This document shows, piece after piece, positions 16,555 through 24,004 of a stretch of DNA of 64,000 bases. A model generated the notes under the pieces. It ran no database searches and was not told where the DNA came from. It saw only the letters and a list, made by a program, of their open reading frames with translations. This DNA comes from Steroidobacteraceae bacterium. Lineage in GTDB: Bacteria > Pseudomonadota > Gammaproteobacteria > Steroidobacterales > Steroidobacteraceae. Made by a program: the position numbers and the translations under genes. The stretch spans positions 1 through 64,000 of the forward strand of contig JAHCAN010000017.1 of the NCBI GenBank assembly GCA_019634915.1, written 5' to 3'. Each line of letters starts with the position of its first letter. The first letter of the stretch is position 1.

Positions 16555-17415
16555 ATGTCCATCCAGAAGTTTATCCCTACCCCGAAGTTCGACGAGTACA
16601 AGGAGATCTTCAAGGACCACTACAAGATGGAGCGCCGCGATGACGGCGTCATCCTGGTTCAGGCACATACGGCTGGCGGTCCGATCCAGCTCAGCGTGCA
16701 GAACCATCGCTCGCTCGGCCAGATGTTCAAGACCATCGGCCAGGATCCCGAGAACGAGCTGCTGATCTTCAGTGGTACCGGCAACGACTTCATGATGACC
16801 GCTGATCCGGAGGGGTTTGCGCTGGAAGACGAGGATCCGCAGTACTGGGCGTACGAATACGCTTTCAAGGACTGTCGTATCAACATCACGTCGCCCATTT
16901 TCGACCTGGACATCCCGACGATCGGCGTGCTGAACGGGTCAGGTCTGCACACGGAGATCTGCCTGATGTGCGACATCACGATCTGCGCGGAGCATGCTGT
17001 GATTTTCGATCCGCACTACGACGCCGGTTGGGTGCCGGGCGACGGCATCAATCTCTGCTTCCGCGAGCTGCTTGGTGCCAAGCGCGCAGCCTTCGCGTTG
17101 CTGACCAGCCAGGCCATTGATGCGAAGCAGGCGCTGGAATGGGGCATGGTCAACGAGGTGCACCCCAGGGAGAAGCTGCTGGCGCGCGCGTACGAGATCG
17201 CCGACCACATAATGAAGCAACACCGCATGACGCGACGCTTGTCCACGGCGGTCGTGCGCCGCCCCTGGAAGGAGCGGGTGACCAACGATCTGGATACGGG
17301 CATCGGCATCCAGATGTTCAGCTATCTGGCCAAGGCTTCGCACCACCATACCAAGGCGCATTTCGACTCGGTCAACTCCACCAAGGTGCCGGCCAAGAAG
17401 TCCGACAGGAAGTAG
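16555..17415 (+). CDS. Crotonase-superfamily protein resembling 6-oxocamphor hydrolase (beta-diketone C-C hydrolase)
   Basis: The 286 aa protein has the crotonase fold core but not the two glutamates of enoyl-CoA hydratase. The stretch from GSGLHTEI through FDPHYDAGWVPGDGINL closely parallels 6-oxocamphor hydrolase. The residues described there as essential (His122, His145, Asp154) correspond to H132, H154 and D163 here, with the same 9-residue spacing between the last two. That enzyme opens a cyclic beta-diketone by a retro-Claisen hydrolysis and does not need CoA. A similar ring- or chain-opening step is plausible here, but the substrate is unknown. It follows E2 by 30 bp. Related crotonases of unassigned role exist, so the reaction is an inference. 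Confidence 0.72.
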   Translation: MSIQKFIPTPKFDEYKEIFKDHYKMERRDDGVILVQAHTAGGPIQLSVQNHRSLGQMFKTIGQDPENELLIFSGTGNDFMMTADPEGFALEDEDPQYWAYEYAFKDCRINITSPIFDLDIPTIGVLNGSGLHTEICLMCDITICAEHAVIFDPHYDAGWVPGDGINLCFRELLGAKRAAFALLTSQAIDAKQALEWGMVNEVHPREKLLARAYEIADHIMKQHRMTRRLSTAVVRRPWKERVTNDLDTGIGIQMFSYLAKASHHHTKAHFDSVNSTKVPAKKSDRK

Positions 17416-17432
17416 CGGTCGGACGGGATGCG

Positions 17433-17497
17433 GTTGAATGCCCGGTGCGGACGATATTCTGCGGCGAGAGGAATATCCTTCTGCACCGGAGTTCAAC
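17433..17497. repeat. Long nested inverted repeat between crotonase and IclR genes
   Basis: Three inverted arms are nested in order: GTTGAA (17433-17438) with TTCAAC (17492-17497), CCGGTGC (17442-17448) with GCACCGG (17483-17489), and GATATTC (17453-17459) with GAATATC (17471-17477), around an 11 nt centre. Each arm pair is perfect, and the short spacers between arms differ in length. It lies 17 bp upstream of the iclR start. It may be the IclR operator, an RNA hairpin that sets expression of the downstream half of the operon, or both. Confidence 0.75.
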
Positions 17498-17513
17498 AGA
17501 GGGTGGTATCAAA

Positions 17514-18269
17514 GTGCGGGAATCAAAGGAAAACAGGAGCGCGGATCGTACCTTGACGATTCTGGAGGCATTTGAGGAAAAGCGTCGTCCGCTCACGCTG
17601 CGCGAGCTGGCAGAGCACTGCGGGATCCCGGTCAGCACTTCTCATGCGCTGGTACACACGTTGCTGAGTCGCGGGTACCTCTACCAGACGAGTCGCCGCA
17701 AGGATCTGTATCCGACGCGGCGGATCCTGGATATGGCGGCGACCATTGTGGCATTCGATCCGTATCTGGAGCGTATCGCGCCGACGCTGGAACAGCTGCG
17801 ACTCGAGACGAGCGAGACGGTCCTGCTGGGCAAACGTCGCGATGACCGGATCCTCTATCTGGAGGTACTGGAGAGTCCGCAGACCATCCGCTACAGCTCG
17901 CGCGCCGGCGAACTGAAACCACTGCACTCCTCCGCGATCGGCAAGGTCATGCTGGGTGCGATGGATACTGCGGCGCTGAGGACATGGCTGGCAGCCCATC
18001 CGTTGCCTCAGATCACGGGTAACACCATCATTACGTGCGAGCAGCTGCTCGAGAATCTTGAGGCCGGGCACCGCTGTGGCTATTTCGTCACGAGCGGTGA
18101 GAACGTGCCGGACGTCACAGCTGTCGCCATTCCGATAGTCATCAACAGCGAGCTGCTGGGCTTGGCCGTGGCCGGCCCGAGTCATCGGATGCAACCAGCG
18201 ATGCAGGAGCACGTCAGCCGCCTGCTGCGCGCGCAGCGGCGTCTGCAGGAGCTGGGGGTGGCGGCCTGA
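17514..18269 (+). CDS. IclR-family transcriptional regulator
   Basis: The 251 aa protein has an N-terminal winged helix (SADRTLTILEAFEEKRRPLTL, HCGIPVSTSHALVHTLLSRGYL) and a C-terminal GAF-like effector domain of the IclR type (SSAIGKVMLGAMD, then GYFVTSGENVPDVTAVAIPI). IclR proteins control catabolic genes in response to a small-molecule intermediate. The GTG at 17514 with GAGGGTGG upstream is taken as start; the frame remains open further upstream but without family similarity. It lies inside the operon, behind a long inverted repeat, and its stop overlaps the next start (TGATG). It probably regulates this operon. Confidence 0.9.
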   Translation: MRESKENRSADRTLTILEAFEEKRRPLTLRELAEHCGIPVSTSHALVHTLLSRGYLYQTSRRKDLYPTRRILDMAATIVAFDPYLERIAPTLEQLRLETSETVLLGKRRDDRILYLEVLESPQTIRYSSRAGELKPLHSSAIGKVMLGAMDTAALRTWLAAHPLPQITGNTIITCEQLLENLEAGHRCGYFVTSGENVPDVTAVAIPIVINSELLGLAVAGPSHRMQPAMQEHVSRLLRAQRRLQELGVAA

Positions 18270-19060
18270 TGGTTCGTTACGCGAACCTGACGGCTGAATC
18301 GGCCGGCGAAGTACTGTGGCTGCGCGTGAACCGGCCCGACAGCCGCAATGCACTTAGCCGTGCCACGCTGGCGGAGCTCGCGCACGCGTGTTCTGCCCAT
18401 GCGAGCGAGCCTGCGCTGAAGGCACTGGTCATCAGTGGAACGGGTTCGCGGGCTTTTGCCGCCGGGGGTGACCTGAAGGAACTATCTGCCGTCCGCACCG
18501 CGGAGCAGGCCGGGGAGCTGTTCGACCTCGCCAGTGACGCGCTGGACCAAGTACGCCGCTTCCCTTTGCCTGTGGTCGCAGCTCTGAATGGCCCCGCCTT
18601 GGGCGGCGGCGCGGAGCTCGCTCTGGCCTGCGACTTCCGCGTTGCGGCATCGACGGCCGGTGTTGGTTTCATCCAGGCACGTCTCAATATCTGCAGCGGC
18701 TTCGGTGGCGGTGCAGATCTCATGCAGCGCCTCGGATCTTCGGGCGCGCTGCTGCATGGCCTCGGTGGAAGCGTTCTGGATGCTTCCGCAGCGTTGGCGG
18801 CCGGACTGGTGGATGCCGTGGCGGCAGAGGGTGAGGCGCTCGAACAGAGCGTTGCCCGTTTCCTCGCTCCCATCCTGCGTCAGAAAAGCCAGGTCATTCG
18901 CGCCTACAAGGCCATGGCCATCGCGACGCGCTTCGGCGAGCCGTTGCGTGCGCGTCGTGTCGTGGAGAGGGAGTGGTTTACGCGTACTTGGGTGCACGAT
19001 GATCACTGGGCCGCCGTCGAGGCGCTGGGTTTCGACAAACCGCGGGCGGAGCGGGTATGA
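18269..19060 (+). CDS. Enoyl-CoA hydratase/isomerase family protein
   Basis: The 263 aa protein is a standard-length crotonase. The oxyanion-hole segments are SGTGSRAFAAGGDLKEL and ALNGPALGGGAELALACD. The region FIQARLNICSGFGGGADLMQRLG corresponds to the active-site helix. The second catalytic glutamate position of true hydratases does not look conserved there, so it may be a hydratase of unusual type or an isomerase. It would act on an unsaturated CoA ester made in this pathway. Its start overlaps the iclR stop and its stop overlaps the mutase start (ATGA), indicating translational coupling. Confidence 0.85.
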   Translation: MVRYANLTAESAGEVLWLRVNRPDSRNALSRATLAELAHACSAHASEPALKALVISGTGSRAFAAGGDLKELSAVRTAEQAGELFDLASDALDQVRRFPLPVVAALNGPALGGGAELALACDFRVAASTAGVGFIQARLNICSGFGGGADLMQRLGSSGALLHGLGGSVLDASAALAAGLVDAVAAEGEALEQSVARFLAPILRQKSQVIRAYKAMAIATRFGEPLRARRVVEREWFTRTWVHDDHWAAVEALGFDKPRAERV

Positions 19061-20658
19061 GCGCAACGCCGCGGCCGCGTGATCCCGGCTCTCATGTACC
19101 TTCCGGCATCGAGGTGCCGGTCGTGGTCACGCGGGAAATGTCGGGTGGCGATCCTGGTGCACCGGGCGTGTATCCGTTCACGCGTGGCATTTTCGCGGAC
19201 GGGTTCCGCGGCCGTTACTGGACTATGCGCCAGTATTCGGGTTTCGGTACCGCAGAGGAATCCAATCAGCGCTACCGATTCCTGCTCGGGCAGGGACAGA
19301 CGGGGCTGTCGGTGGCGCTGGATTTACCTACGCAGATCGGCCTGGACCCTTCCGATCCGATGGCGCGCCCGGAAATCGGCAAGGTCGGAGTTTCGCTGTC
19401 GAATCTCTCGGAAATGGAGATCCTCTTCGACGGCATCGATCTCGGCGCCATTTCCACCTCGTTCACCATCAACGGCACGGCGGCGATCATCTACGCGATG
19501 TACCTGGCCTGCGCCGACAAGCTCGGAGTGGCGCGCGAGCGACTCACCGGCACCATCCAGAACGATATCCTGAAGGAGTATGTGGCGCGCGGCACGTGGA
19601 TCTTCCCGGTGCGCCCGTCCATGCGGCTGATCGCCGACAGTATCCTGTATTCGAACCGGGTTACGCCGCGTTTCAATCCCATTTCCATTGCGGGGGCGCA
19701 CGCGCGCGACGCGGGCTGCACGGCTGCCGAGGAGATCGCCTACACGCTCGCCAACGGGCTGGCCTATGTCGACGAGTTGCGGCGGCGTGGCGGAGATGCC
19801 GATCACTTCGCCCGGCGGCTCTCCTTCTTCTTCTACGTGCACATGGATCTCTTCGAGGAGGTGGCCAAGTTCCGTGCCGCGCGCCGGATCTGGGCGCGCG
19901 CCATGCGCGAACGCTACGGCATCATCGATCCCAAGGCGCAGATGTTCCGCTTCGGCGTCGTGTGCGGCGGTTCTTCATTGGTCGCGCCCCAGCCGTACAA
20001 CAATGCCATCCGGGTCAGCATAGAGACCATGGCGGCGGTGATGGGAGGTGCGCAATCCATCTTTACCTGTGCCTATGACGAGCCCTTCCAGATTCCCACC
20101 GAGTTCTCGGCGGAACTGGCGCTGCGGACCCAGCAGATCATCGCTTACGAAAGCGGCATCGGCCGTACGGTGGACCCGCTCGGCGGCAGCTACTACGTGG
20201 AGTGGCTCACCGACAGGATGGAGGAAAAGATCGAGGGAATCATGCGCGAGGTCGAGGAGTACGGTGGAGCAGTGGCCGCTATCGAGGATGGTTGGATGCA
20301 GCTGCGCGTCGCGCGGCGCGCCCACCAGCGCAAGCTCGACATCGATTCCGGCGCGACACCGGTGGTAGGCCTCAATTGCTTCACCCGCGACGATCAGGCG
20401 CAAGCACCTGGTGAAGTGTTCGCGCTCGATCCTCAGGCGAGCACACGGGTGCTGGAAAAACTCGCCGCGATCCGTGACCGGCGCGACAACGCGGCCGTGG
20501 AGCATTCGCTGGCGAAACTGGCAGAAGCAGCCGTGAAGGACGACGAGAACCTGTTGCCCTACCTCGTAGACTGCTGCCATGCCTATGCCACCGTGGGCGA
20601 GATCGTGCAGCGCCTGAAGCAGTTGTGGGGAGAATTCCGGGAACCGGTGCGGCTATGA
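19057..20658 (+). CDS. B12-dependent acyl-CoA mutase, large (substrate-binding) subunit, atypical
   Basis: The 533 aa protein is the TIM-barrel part of the methylmalonyl-CoA mutase family, without the B12 domain, as in isobutyryl- and 2-hydroxyisobutyryl-CoA mutases. Using Propionibacterium numbering from memory, Tyr89 is Y60 (WTMRQYSGF), Gln197 is Q168, Arg207 is R178, His244 is H215 and Arg283 is R254. Tyr89 and Arg207 are the pair that holds the free carboxylate in methylmalonyl-CoA mutase. Other pocket positions are changed: Tyr243 to A214, the His328/Gln330 motif THSQTSG to G300/V302 (FGVVCGGSS), and His364/Asn366 (HTN) to F336/C338. The partner small subunit overlaps by 4 bp. Substrate unknown; possibly a branched or dicarboxylic acyl-CoA. 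Confidence 0.88.
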   Translation: MSATPRPRDPGSHVPSGIEVPVVVTREMSGGDPGAPGVYPFTRGIFADGFRGRYWTMRQYSGFGTAEESNQRYRFLLGQGQTGLSVALDLPTQIGLDPSDPMARPEIGKVGVSLSNLSEMEILFDGIDLGAISTSFTINGTAAIIYAMYLACADKLGVARERLTGTIQNDILKEYVARGTWIFPVRPSMRLIADSILYSNRVTPRFNPISIAGAHARDAGCTAAEEIAYTLANGLAYVDELRRRGGDADHFARRLSFFFYVHMDLFEEVAKFRAARRIWARAMRERYGIIDPKAQMFRFGVVCGGSSLVAPQPYNNAIRVSIETMAAVMGGAQSIFTCAYDEPFQIPTEFSAELALRTQQIIAYESGIGRTVDPLGGSYYVEWLTDRMEEKIEGIMREVEEYGGAVAAIEDGWMQLRVARRAHQRKLDIDSGATPVVGLNCFTRDDQAQAPGEVFALDPQASTRVLEKLAAIRDRRDNAAVEHSLAKLAEAAVKDDENLLPYLVDCCHAYATVGEIVQRLKQLWGEFREPVRL

Positions 20659-21071
20659 CTGACGCGAGCACACATGGGAGCTTGCGCGGCAGGCGCATTC
20701 TCATTGCCAAGCCCGGTCTCGATGGGCATGACGTGGGTGCGAAGGTCATCGCGCTCGCCTTGCGTGATGCGGGCGCCGACGTGATCTACACGGGGCTGCG
20801 CAAGAGTCCCGGATACATTGCGCGCGTGGCAGTGGACGAGGACGTCGATGCCGTAGGGCTGTCCATCCTCTCCGGCAGCCACAAGGAACTGGTCGAGGAA
20901 ATCGTGGAGCAACTGAAGGCGCTGGGTGCGAGGCAGGTGCCGATTTTCGTCGGTGGCACCATTCCTGAAGCCGACCTGCCCGAGCTGGACCGGCTCGGCG
21001 TCAAGGGCGTCTTCACCAGCGCAATGAAGCTGGACGATGTGGTGGCCGCGGTGACGGAGGCGCTGGTTTGA
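20655..21071 (+). CDS. B12-dependent acyl-CoA mutase, small (cobalamin-binding) subunit
   Basis: The 138 aa protein is a stand-alone B12-binding Rossmann domain. The base-off/His-on motif DGHDVG gives the cobalt ligand H25, with K19 just before it (IAKPGLDGHD). SILSGSH and the later FVGGTIP complete the nucleotide-tail pocket. Together with the preceding large subunit it forms the holoenzyme that moves a group between neighbouring carbons of an acyl-CoA by adenosyl-radical chemistry. ATG 20655 overlaps the large-subunit stop (ATGA), and the next gene starts at a TTG overlapping its own stop. Confidence 0.93.
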   Translation: MTDASTHGSLRGRRILIAKPGLDGHDVGAKVIALALRDAGADVIYTGLRKSPGYIARVAVDEDVDAVGLSILSGSHKELVEEIVEQLKALGARQVPIFVGGTIPEADLPELDRLGVKGVFTSAMKLDDVVAAVTEALV

Positions 21072-22201
21072 GCGGCGCGGCGCCCTTGGCGGGCATTCGG
21101 ATAATCGAGATCGGCCATATGCTCATGGGACCATATTGCGGCATGTTGCTCGCCGACCTCGGGGCCGATCTCATCAAGGTGGAACCGGCGCAGGGCGACA
21201 TCGCCCGTTCCATCGGGCAACACAGTGTCGGGCCACACAATGCCTATTTCGCCAGCCTCAATCGCAACAAGAAGAGCGTAGTGCTGGATCTCGCCAGCGA
21301 GCAGGGACAACAGGCCCTGGGCGAGCTCGCGGCCAGCGCCCGCGGCCTCATCACCAATCTGCGCCCGTCGGCTATCCACAAGCTCGGGCTGACCTATGAG
21401 CATTTGAAGAGGTGGAATCCCGGTATCGTCTGCGTCGCGCTGACCGGCTACGGTCTGGAGGGCCCGTACGCAGATCGCCCCGCCTACGACTACGTGATTC
21501 AGGCGCTCACTGGCGTCATGCAGATCACCGGCGAACCCGGAGGTCCGCCCGCCAAGACCGGCTATTCCGCGGTGGACAATTCCGCTGCCATCATGGGTGC
21601 CGTGGGTCTGCTGGCGAAACTGACGCAGGGCCAGGGCGGGCAGGTGGACATCGCCATGTACGACACCATGCTGTCGCAGCTGAACTATCTGGCGAGCGCG
21701 TGGCTCAACGCCGGCGAACCGGTCGGGCGTTACGCGGAGTCGGCCCACCCCTACATCGTGCCGGCCCAGAACTTCCGCACGCGCGATGGCTGGCTGGTGC
21801 TGTTCATCACACATGATGATTTCTGGCGACTGTTCTGCGAGGAGCTGGGGCGCCCGCAATGGCTCGACGATCCCGCCTTCGCCACCATGGACGCGCGACG
21901 GCGCAACCGCGAACGCGTGGTGCCGGCTATCGCCGAAGTGCTCGCCGACGAAAGTACGCAGCACTGGCTGGACCGCCTCACACCACTCGGTCTCGTGGTC
22001 GCCGATGTGCAATCGCTGGAATCGGCGCTGGCCAGTGAACACGCCGTCGCGAGAGAGATGGTCGTGGATATCCCGACGGAGGATGGATCGATCCGCGCCG
22101 TTGGCAACCCGATCAAGAACCGCGGAGCGGCTATGCCACTGATGCGTCCGCCGCTGCTGGGTGAGCACAACGCCCTGATCAGCGGAGGAGTCCGCCGTTG
22201 A
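21068..22201 (+). CDS. CaiB/BaiF-type (family III) CoA-transferase
   Basis: The 377 aa protein has the family III transferase features: the N-terminal AGIRIIEIGHMLMGPYCGML with LADLGADLIKVE, NRNKKSVVLDL, and the catalytic aspartate D170 in GYSAVDNSAAIMG. These enzymes move CoA from a donor such as succinyl-CoA to a carboxylic acid. In this operon it could activate the acid made by the aldehyde dehydrogenase or recycle CoA between intermediates. The start is a TTG whose last two bases form part of the TGA of the mutase small subunit (TTGA). Length and fold are complete. Confidence 0.92.
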   Translation: MSGAAPLAGIRIIEIGHMLMGPYCGMLLADLGADLIKVEPAQGDIARSIGQHSVGPHNAYFASLNRNKKSVVLDLASEQGQQALGELAASARGLITNLRPSAIHKLGLTYEHLKRWNPGIVCVALTGYGLEGPYADRPAYDYVIQALTGVMQITGEPGGPPAKTGYSAVDNSAAIMGAVGLLAKLTQGQGGQVDIAMYDTMLSQLNYLASAWLNAGEPVGRYAESAHPYIVPAQNFRTRDGWLVLFITHDDFWRLFCEELGRPQWLDDPAFATMDARRRNRERVVPAIAEVLADESTQHWLDRLTPLGLVVADVQSLESALASEHAVAREMVVDIPTEDGSIRAVGNPIKNRGAAMPLMRPPLLGEHNALISGGVRR

Positions 22202-23115
22202 CTGCGCCGTTGCAGCCCACGTTCGACCGCCTTCGCGTGAGCAAGGAGTTGTCGCGTGTGGCCTCGGCCACAGTCGAGGAGATTCTGCACGGCGCCGGCG
22301 CCGAACCCGAGCGGTCCCGGCGCATGCGTGTCATCGGCATCACCGGTGCGCCAGGGGTGGGCAAGAGCACTCTGATCGGAAGATTGGCGCGGAGCCGGCT
22401 CAAGGGTGCGCGATCGCTCGCGATCGTGGCGATCGATCCCACCAGCCCATGCACGCGAGGGTCGCTGCTCGGTGATCGCATCCGCATGGAGGATTTGGGC
22501 GAGGACCCGCGCGTGTTCATCCGTTCGCTGCCGAGCGGCACCAGTGAGGACGGACTCACCGACAATGTCGCGGAGGTCCTGGATGTGCTGGAAGGTTCTG
22601 GCTTCGACGAAGCGTTGCTGGAGACCGTGGGTGTGGGGCAGACAGCGCAGGGTGTGCGCACGCTGGCCGACGTTGAGGTGCTGGTGTTGGCGCCTGGAGC
22701 GGGCGATCACATACAGGCCATGAAGGCGGGCGTCATGGAGACGGCTGACATCCACGTCGTGAACAAGGCGGAGCAGCCGGGTGCCGAGCGTCTCGTGGCG
22801 GAGGTTCTGGGTGTCCGGCGCCGCGCGCGTGCAGGTGCGAGCGCGGCGGCTACTGTCATCCAGGTGCGCGCGGGGGAGTCGACCGGAGTCGAACAGCTGA
22901 GCGCAGCCCTGGACGAACGACTGGCGGCCGGCGCGGCGGTCGATATGCAACGCGTGCGCCAGCGTTATCGCGTGCAACAACTTGTCCAGCGCCGGCTTCA
23001 GGAAACGCTGGACCAACTTCCGGTGACGACATGGGATGCGTCGCTGCCCGACAACTACCTGGCTGTGCTGAGGCGTCTGCATGCCGAAGCGCGGCAATTC
23101 AACCCATCGAAGTGA
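22198..23115 (+). CDS. MeaB/ArgK-type G protein (mutase chaperone)
   Basis: The 305 aa protein is a G3E GTPase of the MeaB class, which protects B12 mutases and gates cofactor loading. The P-loop is at 50-57 (GAPGVGKS), the switch regions include AIDPTSP, LLGDRIRMEDL and ETVGVGQ (142-148), and KAGVMETADIHVVNKAE follows. The G4 guanine-specificity motif reads NKAE (189-192) instead of the usual NKxD, and the conserved GGLS of switch I is replaced by EDGLT, so this is a divergent copy that may be matched to the unusual mutase. Start is TTG 22198 with GGAGGAG seven bases upstream, overlapping the preceding stop. Confidence 0.88.
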   Translation: MTAPLQPTFDRLRVSKELSRVASATVEEILHGAGAEPERSRRMRVIGITGAPGVGKSTLIGRLARSRLKGARSLAIVAIDPTSPCTRGSLLGDRIRMEDLGEDPRVFIRSLPSGTSEDGLTDNVAEVLDVLEGSGFDEALLETVGVGQTAQGVRTLADVEVLVLAPGAGDHIQAMKAGVMETADIHVVNKAEQPGAERLVAEVLGVRRRARAGASAAATVIQVRAGESTGVEQLSAALDERLAAGAAVDMQRVRQRYRVQQLVQRRLQETLDQLPVTTWDASLPDNYLAVLRRLHAEARQFNPSK

Positions 23116-23119
23116 TGTC

Positions 23120-24004
23120 ATGAAAACAGGATTCATCGGTCTGGGACGGATGGGGATCGGCATCGCGCAGCGCATTCTCGGTGGCGGTTTCGATCTGGCA
23201 GTGTGGAATCGCACGGCGGCTCGCGCGCAGCCGCTGCTCACCCTCGGGGCGAGCAGCACGGCCTCCATTCGTGAGCTGGCCATGCAGTCCGATCTGCTGT
23301 TCACCTGCCTCACGGGCGACGAGGCCATCCTCGAGATCATAGAGGGCGAGGAAGGGATCCTCGCCGGCCTGCGTCCGGGCGCGGTCCATGTCTGCCTAAT
23401 GACGATTTCACCGACCTGCGCCGACACGCTGGAACGTATGCATCGCGCGCACGGCAGCCATTACGTGGCGGGGCCCGTCAGCGGACGACCCGATGCAGCG
23501 GCCGCCGGCAAGCTGATCTGCTATCTGGCGGGACCCGCCGACGCCGTGCAGCGAGCGCAGCCCGTATGTGCCGCCTTCTCGAGCCAGGTGATCGCCGTCT
23601 CCGAGCGGCCCCGGGCCGCCAATTGCCTGAAGCTCAGCATCAACTTCACGCTCTGCTCGATCATGGAAGTGCTGGGCGAGGCATACACCTTTGCAGGGAA
23701 ATGCGGAGTGAATACCGACCTGCTGAACGACTGGTACCAGATGGCATTTGCCCATCCCGCCCTCAAGACCTATGCCAACAAGATTCGCGCGCGCGCCTTC
23801 GACACCGATATCGGCTATTCGATGGCGGGAGGCTTGAAGGACGTGCGCCTGATGTTGAGTACCGCGCGCGAGGTGGGCGTGAGACTCGAGACCGGAGAGC
23901 TGGTCGAGCAGAAAACCCGGGAAGCCATCGAAGCGGGACTATCAGAAGTGGACTGGACGGGTTTCACTGAAATCACCCGCCGTCGTGCTGGAGGGGGGGA
24001 TTGA
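23120..24004 (+). CDS. 3-hydroxyisobutyrate dehydrogenase-family NAD(P)-dependent oxidoreductase
   Basis: The 294 aa protein is a beta-hydroxyacid dehydrogenase. The Rossmann motif is GLGRMG (7-12), the substrate-binding segment is GPVSGRPDAAAAGKL, and the catalytic lysine is K171 in ANCLKLSIN. The family oxidises 3-hydroxyisobutyrate, tartronate semialdehyde, 6-phosphogluconate and similar compounds, or reduces the reverse. A free 3-hydroxy acid in this pathway is a plausible substrate. ATG 23120 lies 4 bp after the MeaB stop; a start at 23081 would overlap and lacks family similarity. The arginine found after the nucleotide fold (WNRTAAR) suggests NADP. Confidence 0.88.
   Translation: MKTGFIGLGRMGIGIAQRILGGGFDLAVWNRTAARAQPLLTLGASSTASIRELAMQSDLLFTCLTGDEAILEIIEGEEGILAGLRPGAVHVCLMTISPTCADTLERMHRAHGSHYVAGPVSGRPDAAAAGKLICYLAGPADAVQRAQPVCAAFSSQVIAVSERPRAANCLKLSINFTLCSIMEVLGEAYTFAGKCGVNTDLLNDWYQMAFAHPALKTYANKIRARAFDTDIGYSMAGGLKDVRLMLSTAREVGVRLETGELVEQKTREAIEAGLSEVDWTGFTEITRRRAGGGD

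Noticed and set aside
19666-19710. Loss of the catalytic His244 in the mutase large subunit
   Set aside because: My first alignment placed it at FGVVCGG. Counting from the conserved TIQND motif shows His244 corresponds to H215 in IAGAHARDAG, which is present; only the neighbouring Tyr243 is changed.
20786-22168. 460-codon minus-strand frame opposite the CoA-transferase
   Set aside because: It is antisense to clearly conserved genes and rich in His, Arg and Gly as expected for a shadow frame.
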